Origin: Clostridium sp.
Lineage (GTDB): Bacteria > Bacillota_A > Clostridia > Lachnospirales > Lachnospiraceae
DNA: 21,576 nucleotides
Assembly (NCBI GenBank): GCA_023666975.1
Contig: JAMPAW010000050.1
Location: forward strand, 1-21,576
Direction: 5' to 3'
Shown: in pieces, positions 17,168-21,576 of the stretch
Position numbering within the stretch: position 1 is the first letter of the stretch
How the letters are laid out: each line of letters opens with the position of its first letter
The notes under the pieces: generated by a model
Seen by the model: the letters and a program-made list of their open reading frames with translations, nothing else
Told to the model about the DNA's origin: nothing
Database searches by the model: none
Position numbers and translations under genes: made by a program

Positions 17168-18511
17168 TTATCTCCCATCCGAAGTGTCGGCATTTTGTTC
17201 TGCCTGCTCTGCATTCATCACCAGACGGAACACAAACACTCCATTATCATTTTTAAAATCGTATTCTCCTCCATACTTCTCTGCCGCCCGGATAATGCTG
17301 GAAACTCCAACGCCTCCGGTAAATTCGGTCTTTGGCTGTCCATCCTTTAATTCCGTTTCCATGCGGCAGGTGTTGCTGCAGGAAATGACCAGTTTGTTTT
17401 TCCTTTTTCGGAGCATCAGGTGTATGAAGCACTTCCTTTCATCTAAATGCTTCTTTACCTCCATGCAGGCATAAATCGCATTTTCATAAGCGTTGGCAAG
17501 AATGGCAATCAGGTCGATGCTTGGTATCTCTAAATTTTTGCCGATTTCGACGTCCAGTGTAACCTCGATTCCTTCGCTTCTCGCCTTTCTCGTATATGCC
17601 GACAAAATATTGTTGACTGCGGCATTGGCACAGATCATTTCCGGTATCCCCGAATCGATTTCTTTTTCATATTCTTTCAGATAATGCAGCAGTTCTTCCT
17701 TCTGATCCCTGCGCACATACTCCGCAATGACGGCATTGTGATGCCTGGCATCATGGCGAATCCGCCTGCCCGATTCCACGGACTCCTCCAAAATCTCCAT
17801 CTGGCGCTCCAAAAGCCTGTAATTCATCTGTATGATCTGATTTTCCCTCTCATATTCTTTCTCGTTGCCGACATGGCAATAAAAATGAAAGATCAAAAGC
17901 TGCAAGGTTCCTGTCAGAATAAAATTCGTGAGCAGCTGGTAAATACGGGCTGGTGTCATTTCCCGGTTCAGACCCGGATTCAGAATGTAACCGATTCCCA
18001 GCAGAATACAAATAATCATAATGGCAACACTAAACTTATCTGCCTCTTTCTCGATATAGTCTCCGAACCCCTGAATCGCTTTTTGCACATATCTGTCAAT
18101 CAACAATGCAAGCAGACCAATCAGCAGAAGACGTGCTATAATATCTGCCCACACATTTCTATCAAAAAGGAGAATGGAAATCTCCAACCCGCCAATCACA
18201 AATACTGCCATCAGATAAAACACCAATGCCAGCTTATAAACCGCCAGATAAAAGGAATCTCTGCTAATCCAGAGGGAAAAAACTGCAAAACATATATACA
18301 TCGTAAATGCTACCATGCGCACGCAGTTTTCCCAATACAGCGCATACCAGATACATGCCATGACGGTCACGACCAGACAAAAACTTCCATAACAAAGGAT
18401 TGTCTTTTTCCTCGGAAACCTCGATTCACTTATCTGTGAAAATAATAAAATTACGCCCGCAAGACTGATTGCAAAGCGGATAAATGCGATATATACCGAA
18501 CCACCTAACAT
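17168..18511 (-). CDS. GHKL-family membrane sensor histidine kinase (AgrC-like)
   Basis: 447-aa sensor kinase. Residues 1-210 hold about six hydrophobic segments, as in AgrC-type peptide receptors. The cytoplasmic part has a dimerisation helix with RRIRHDARHHN containing the phospho-acceptor His, then an ATPase domain with N box ILANAYENAIYA and G box GGVGVSSI. The start at 18511 has AAAGGA about 7 nt upstream. The stop is 1 nt before the response regulator start. AgrC-like kinases often sense secreted peptides, but no agrD- or agrB-like gene is seen nearby, so the signal is unknown. It has its own promoter, overlapped and preceded by repeats that could bind the cognate LytTR regulator. Confidence 0.92.
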   Translation of the reverse strand: MLGGSVYIAFIRFAISLAGVILLFSQISESRFPRKKTILCYGSFCLVVTVMACIWYALYWENCVRMVAFTMYICFAVFSLWISRDSFYLAVYKLALVFYLMAVFVIGGLEISILLFDRNVWADIIARLLLIGLLALLIDRYVQKAIQGFGDYIEKEADKFSVAIMIICILLGIGYILNPGLNREMTPARIYQLLTNFILTGTLQLLIFHFYCHVGNEKEYERENQIIQMNYRLLERQMEILEESVESGRRIRHDARHHNAVIAEYVRRDQKEELLHYLKEYEKEIDSGIPEMICANAAVNNILSAYTRKARSEGIEVTLDVEIGKNLEIPSIDLIAILANAYENAIYACMEVKKHLDERKCFIHLMLRKRKNKLVISCSNTCRMETELKDGQPKTEFTGGVGVSSIIRAAEKYGGEYDFKNDNGVFVFRLVMNAEQAEQNADTSDGR

Positions 18512-18554
18512 ATTTTTTCCTTTCCGGTAAGAGTTTGGCTAATTTACATAAAAA

Positions 18555-18582
18555 AATATACCAAATCGGCAGATAATATCAA
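18555..18582 (-). promoter_or_regulatory. Promoter of the kinase-regulator-chemoreceptor-GH32 row
   Basis: TTGATA (18577-18582) and TATATT (18555-18560) are spaced by 16 bp and oriented toward the kinase gene, with an expected leader of about 37 nt. The slightly short spacing and the repeats just upstream fit an activator-dependent promoter. Confidence 0.6.
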
Positions 18583-18616
18583 GCCCTTTGGTATAATTCG
18601 CACTTTTTATGGTATA
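18557..18616. promoter_or_regulatory. Putative LytTR operator: two direct 9-bp repeats plus an inverted copy
   Basis: On the plus strand TTTGGTATA (18587-18595) and TATGGTATA (18608-18616) are direct repeats exactly 21 bp apart, two helix turns, the spacing LytTR regulators use. A third copy in inverted orientation, TATACCAAA (18557-18565), overlaps the -10 box of the kinase promoter. The direct pair sits just upstream of the -35 box, the position for activation, while the third could mediate repression. Binding by the adjacent regulator is inference. Confidence 0.5.
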
Positions 18617-18656
18617 TTTTGCATTTTTCTAGCGGTCAAAATATTTTTTCATTTCG

Positions 18657-18671
18657 TCTGATTTCATCAGA
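18657..18671. repeat. Short inverted repeat TCTGAT-N3-ATCAGA
   Basis: A perfect 6-bp inverted repeat with a three-base centre lies between the DUF3800 gene and the kinase promoter. Neither strand has a convincing T tract right after it, so it is more like a protein-binding palindrome than a terminator. Its function is unknown. Confidence 0.35.
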
Positions 18672-18682
18672 TTATCTTGAAA

Positions 18683-18719
18683 TGGGTTACAAATTGGGTT
18701 AAAACAAAAAATAACCCAT
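18683..18719 (-). terminator. Alternative hairpins after the DUF3800 gene
   Basis: Directly after the DUF3800 stop, minus-strand ATGGGTTA can pair either with TAACCCA (18695-18701 on the plus strand) or with the more distal TAACCCAT (18682-18689). The two hairpins exclude each other. Only a weak T run follows, so termination would be inefficient. It may be a partial terminator or an RNA end stabiliser. Confidence 0.35.
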
Positions 18720-19403
18720 CTATGGCAGGGTGGTAAGATAAATACCCTCCAGCTTCTCGATATTCCTATTAAGTGCCATAAAATATATACGATTAGCCAC
18801 AATGTCAGCTGCTCTTACCAGAGTAACTTTACTCGAATCACAATTAAACAGTTCTATACCGCCCATTGTTTCAAATACCGGTGGAAAAAATTTATCATAC
18901 TGCATATTGTAGGTTCCGTTCTTAAGCTCCTGCTCCAAACCTTCCCTCAACTCATATCTGCCATTTGTCGCTGTTGTATGTTCATCAGTAAATATATGAA
19001 TATCGCCTATACTATCTTTATCGATAATGCCATCTGCAATCATTCCCATGAGTGCCTTTTTTAGACCAATCTTATAAACGTAATCCAAGTATCTCTGTTT
19101 ATCCTTTTTGCTCTGAAAGATACGATCAAGAACATTCTTTTGATTTACAATAACTCCAAAGCGTATTGCTCCATTCATAGAACGATACAACTTACCTTTT
19201 TCTTTGTTTGAAATCCTGCTGGCTTTAAGTTCTTCATCTGCCGCATACTTTTGACCTCTCAATGCCTTTTCTGCTGCTATGTACTTTCTGGCATATATAT
19301 CCTTTTGCTCCTTGCCTAAGAAAATCAAACCACCATACACGTAAATCTCATTATGCTCATTATCAAATACTCCAGATTCATCTGAATATATAAATAAATC
19401 CAT
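18720..19403 (-). CDS. DUF3800 domain protein
   Basis: 227-aa DUF3800 protein. It opens with MDLFIYSDESGVF, whose Asp-Glu-Ser core is the family hallmark. It also has FTDEHTT near residue 140 and a C-terminal VRAADIVANRIY, giving acidic residues spaced as in an RNase H-like fold; the family is suspected to be a nuclease but its role is not established. DUF3800 genes occur in defence-rich and mobile regions. The start has AAGGAG about 8 nt upstream. Upstream, in the same direction, are a strong promoter and a roughly 97-nt structured RNA that ends in a terminator only about 20 nt before the start, so most transcripts should stop before the gene. That arrangement matches the DUF3800 RNA motifs described by comparative genomics. 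Length and motifs look intact. Confidence 0.85.
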   Translation of the reverse strand: MDLFIYSDESGVFDNEHNEIYVYGGLIFLGKEQKDIYARKYIAAEKALRGQKYAADEELKASRISNKEKGKLYRSMNGAIRFGVIVNQKNVLDRIFQSKKDKQRYLDYVYKIGLKKALMGMIADGIIDKDSIGDIHIFTDEHTTATNGRYELREGLEQELKNGTYNMQYDKFFPPVFETMGGIELFNCDSSKVTLVRAADIVANRIYFMALNRNIEKLEGIYLTTLP

Positions 19404-19421
19404 AATAATTCTCCTTAACGT

Positions 19422-19441
19422 AAAAAACCGCCTTACGGCGG
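19422..19441 (-). terminator. Terminator between the small RNA and the DUF3800 gene
   Basis: On the minus strand CCGCC-GTAA-GGCGG forms a GC-only 5-bp stem with a GNRA-type GTAA loop, followed by TTTTTT. It faces the DUF3800 gene and lies just upstream of its ribosome binding site, so it either ends a separate small RNA or attenuates the gene. Confidence 0.8.
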
Positions 19442-19518
19442 CATCGTGACCGGTGCCATTAAAATTGACACTTAAACGTAAATTCGGTTACACGATTATA
19501 CAGCGTATTACTACCTGC
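19422..19518 (-). ncRNA. Structured RNA upstream of DUF3800 (candidate DUF3800 RNA motif)
   Basis: Predicted transcript of about 97 nt between a consensus promoter and a terminator, with no ORF. By hand folding, AUCGUG (plus 19491-19496) pairs with CACGAU (19443-19448) over 6 bp. After a UA bulge, ACCG (19485-19488) pairs with CGGU (19449-19452). Inside, GUGUC (19467-19471) pairs with GGCAC (19453-19457) around a nine-base AU loop. The terminator hairpin with its GUAA loop follows directly. Published comparative work reported several RNA motifs next to DUF3800 genes; I cannot recall their consensus well enough to assign a class. It could act as a partner RNA of the protein or as an attenuating leader. 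Confidence 0.65.
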
Positions 19519-19524
19519 AAAAAT

Positions 19525-19553
19525 AGTATATGCAATTTTTCATAAAATGTCAA
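19525..19553 (-). promoter_or_regulatory. Consensus sigma-A promoter of the DUF3800-linked RNA
   Basis: A perfect TTGACA (19548-19553) and TATACT (19525-19530) are separated by exactly 17 bp. This is the strongest promoter in the window, suggesting abundant constitutive synthesis of the RNA starting near 19518. Confidence 0.8.
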
Positions 19554-19644
19554 TAGAATTACATCTTTTTTCTAATTTTTCTAATTTTCATTCTCCTTTC
19601 CCACTGCAATCGCCTATGAAGCACATCTTGCAATACCTCATCTT

Positions 19645-21576
19645 CTATCTGTCAAAATATTTTTTCTCAAATTCACTGACCGGCATCGGCTTTGCAAAAT
19701 AATAGCCCTGGAAAATATCGCAGCCCACCTCTGTCAGAAAATCCACCTGTTCCTTTGTCTCCACGCCCTCTGTAATCACCTCCATGCCAATCTGCTTGGA
19801 CAGGGAAATAATCATTTTGAGAATCGTCCTGCTGCGCTCCTGGTGGTCTGTCTGCCGCAAAAAGCCCATATCCACCTTAAGCGTATTAACCGGCATATCC
19901 TTTAACATATTAAGGGAAGAATAACCGCTCCCAAAATCGTCCATTTCCACCATAAAGCCGTATTCCTGCAGCCGTTGAATCAACACGAGCTGCTTGTCGA
20001 AATCACTCATCATGGCACTCTCGGTAATCTCAAGCCGGAGATTGCGCGGTCTGATTTCATATTTTTCGACAAGTCCGGTAAGCACCTTGTAAATATCCGC
20101 AAAATAAAAGTCCTTCGGGGAAATATTCACGGAAATATGGTAATCATCAAGCCCGGCATCCCTCCACTCCCGAAGTTTTTTGCACGCCTGCTCCCATATG
20201 TACATATCCAGCTTGTAGATCAGTCCCGTGCTTTCCAAAATGCCGATAAACTCAAAGGGTGGAATCATGCCACGCTCCGGGTGAATCCAGCGCGCCAGCG
20301 CCTCTCCGCCAAGAATCTTTCCACGGACGGAAACCTGTGGTTGGATATAAAAGCAAAACTGTCCACCTTCAAGGGCAGATGCAAATGCGCCTGTCACGTT
20401 TTGCTCGCTTACGCTGCTCTCACGGATTTTCTCATCATAATGGGCAATCACATCTGTAAGGCTTGACTTAATCGTTTTTATCGCCAGATAGGCCCTGTCG
20501 CACATGACAGAAGCCACAATATCCGGGTCCACAATGTCATAAACACCAATGTGTACGCAGATACGGTACGTTGACGTGCCGCTGTTTTCCCCGACATGCC
20601 GGATCGCCTGGGCAAAAACCTCCGGCTCAAAACGCTCCTTTGGCATACATATGGCAAACCTGTCCCCCGATATCCTGCCGTAAACCGAGCCGGGCTTTGC
20701 CAGCTTTTTCATCGTATTGGCAATATTTATCAATACCTCATCACCCACGTTGATGCCAAAAATATCATTCACAAATTTAAAATTCTTAATGTCAGAGCAG
20801 ACCATGCAGTACGTCCCTGGCTCCGACTTTCTGACCGTCTCCGTCACCACATCATAAAAATGCTCCTTATTATATATCCCCGTGAGGCGGTCATGCGTAG
20901 CACGGAAACGCTCTGCCGCCAGCTTTTCAACCTCCACCGTCTCATCATGCATCTTGAAAAAGCAGCCGACAAAATTGTCATTGCCATCACTTAAGCGTTT
21001 AAAGCTCACATCATAGTATCTCTTTTCCCCATTTATCTGTCTTGTTTCTTTCCAGTCTGCATCCTCTACCTCCACAATCTGCCTTCCGTTCATCCACTTA
21101 CTGTAATAATCCTCAAAAGGCTCGGTGCTTTCCGCCTTAAAAAGACCGTATGCCCCGAAGTTGGCATAAACGCAGTTTCCCTCAATATCAAAGCACACTA
21201 CACTGTCGTCCATATTCTTGATACTGGAAGACAAAAGCCCCTCCACAAGCCCTCTGGGGACGTAGATGACATTAAAATAATAAATTGCCAGCGCCATAAT
21301 GCCGTAGCTGATTACCGAAAAATCTATCTCCAGCCCCAATATCAAATAGAGCACATTCGCTGCAATGATAACCAAAAGGCTTATCAGGGTAAGCCAGAAT
21401 TTTTGGCGGTACATCGCCGGTGATTTCACGATTTTGACCACTAACGGTATCACAATCAGCACCACCATTGCGTATATGATAAACCTGTGGAAATTGTACA
21501 GGCCTCCCCTTGCTGCAATGCCGTAAAAGGAAGCATTTCCGTCCTCCACCAGACCACAGCGGAAAATAAATACCTT
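19645..21576 (-). CDS. Membrane PAS-GGDEF-EAL protein, probable c-di-GMP phosphodiesterase (5' end cut)
   Basis: At least 634 aa; the frame stays open to the window edge, so the true start is outside (a GTG at 21549 is only the first in-window start codon). Visible order, counted from that GTG: three or more membrane helices (about 20-98) resembling the C-terminal part of a 7TM kinase-type sensor; a PAS-like region (about 110-200, DSVVCFDIEGNCVYAN); a GGDEF domain whose signature is degraded to SGDRF (294-298), so cyclase activity is unlikely; and an EAL domain with EAL at 416-418, LEITES, DDFGSGYSSL (537-546) and EGVE, all intact. It should hydrolyse c-di-GMP, perhaps with the GGDEF part as a GTP-sensing regulator, and so favour motility over surface attachment. 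The 240-bp region downstream has no terminator before the small-RNA promoter. Confidence 0.92.
   Translation of the reverse strand, partial: KVFIFRCGLVEDGNASFYGIAARGGLYNFHRFIIYAMVVLIVIPLVVKIVKSPAMYRQKFWLTLISLLVIIAANVLYLILGLEIDFSVISYGIMALAIYYFNVIYVPRGLVEGLLSSSIKNMDDSVVCFDIEGNCVYANFGAYGLFKAESTEPFEDYYSKWMNGRQIVEVEDADWKETRQINGEKRYYDVSFKRLSDGNDNFVGCFFKMHDETVEVEKLAAERFRATHDRLTGIYNKEHFYDVVTETVRKSEPGTYCMVCSDIKNFKFVNDIFGINVGDEVLINIANTMKKLAKPGSVYGRISGDRFAICMPKERFEPEVFAQAIRHVGENSGTSTYRICVHIGVYDIVDPDIVASVMCDRAYLAIKTIKSSLTDVIAHYDEKIRESSVSEQNVTGAFASALEGGQFCFYIQPQVSVRGKILGGEALARWIHPERGMIPPFEFIGILESTGLIYKLDMYIWEQACKKLREWRDAGLDDYHISVNISPKDFYFADIYKVLTGLVEKYEIRPRNLRLEITESAMMSDFDKQLVLIQRLQEYGFMVEMDDFGSGYSSLNMLKDMPVNTLKVDMGFLRQTDHQERSRTILKMIISLSKQIGMEVITEGVETKEQVDFLTEVGCDIFQGYYFAKPMPVSEFEKKYFDR

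Noticed and set aside
18512..18719. Possible agrD-like signal peptide gene next to the AgrC-like kinase
   Set aside because: The gap holds only promoter and repeat elements; no short frame with a ribosome site and a peptide precursor pattern was found.
19422..19518. Classical type III antitoxin RNA
   Set aside because: The tandem 30-40-nt repeats typical of ToxI-like antitoxins are absent; only one imperfect short repeat exists, and DUF3800 is not a ToxN fold by motif.
19588..19641. Cys-rich 17-codon reading frame (MRYCKMCFIGDCSGKGE) right after the GGDEF/EAL stop
   Set aside because: It has no ribosome binding site at usable distance and lies upstream of the small-RNA promoter; a chance frame is more likely.
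1..21576. CRISPR arrays, tRNA or rRNA genes, insertion sequences
   Set aside because: No regularly spaced repeats, no tRNA-like cloverleaf with its conserved T-loop sequence, and no transposase or terminal inverted repeats were recognised.

Overview
The window looks like chromosome of a low-GC Firmicute, most likely a motile gut or rumen Lachnospiraceae (Clostridia). The basis is strong AGGAGG-type ribosome binding sites, sigma-A promoters with TTGnnn/TATAAT-like boxes at 16-17 bp spacing, rho-independent terminators, an AgrC/AgrA-type two-component pair, a chemoreceptor and a c-di-GMP protein. The species cannot be named from the sequence. Every convincing gene lies on the minus strand, so transcription runs from high to low coordinates.

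Right part (about 12.9-21.6 kb), signalling and metabolism. It starts with a membrane GGDEF/EAL protein that is open to the window edge. Next come a promoter, a short structured RNA ending in a terminator, and a DUF3800 gene. Then comes a tight row of four genes: a GHKL sensor kinase, a LytTR response regulator, a chemoreceptor and a cytoplasmic GH32 beta-fructosidase. The kinase promoter is preceded by 9-bp repeats at 21-bp phasing, as expected for a LytTR operator, so the pair may control its own operon. The chemoreceptor carries the complete dCACHE_1 amino-acid binding signature.

Left part (about 0-12.6 kb), a defence island. In transcription order it holds: (i) a two-gene unit of a 972-aa N6-adenine methyltransferase overlapping a 202-aa PD-(D/E)xK-like protein, with two tandem promoters and its own terminator; (ii) a complete type I restriction-modification operon hsdR-hsdM-hsdS; (iii) a 306-aa protein with a HEPN-like R-x4-H motif directly behind hsdS; (iv) a SIR2-HerA anti-phage pair, whose HerA frame stops after the Walker A region 17 bases from the window edge. 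HsdS DNA downstream of about codon 30, and the HEPN, SIR2 and HerA genes, are visibly AT-richer than hsdR/hsdM, which suggests module-wise acquisition.

The best candidates for under-described biology are the DUF3800 gene with its upstream structured RNA, the methyltransferase/nuclease pair, and the HEPN-like gene appended to the hsd operon.
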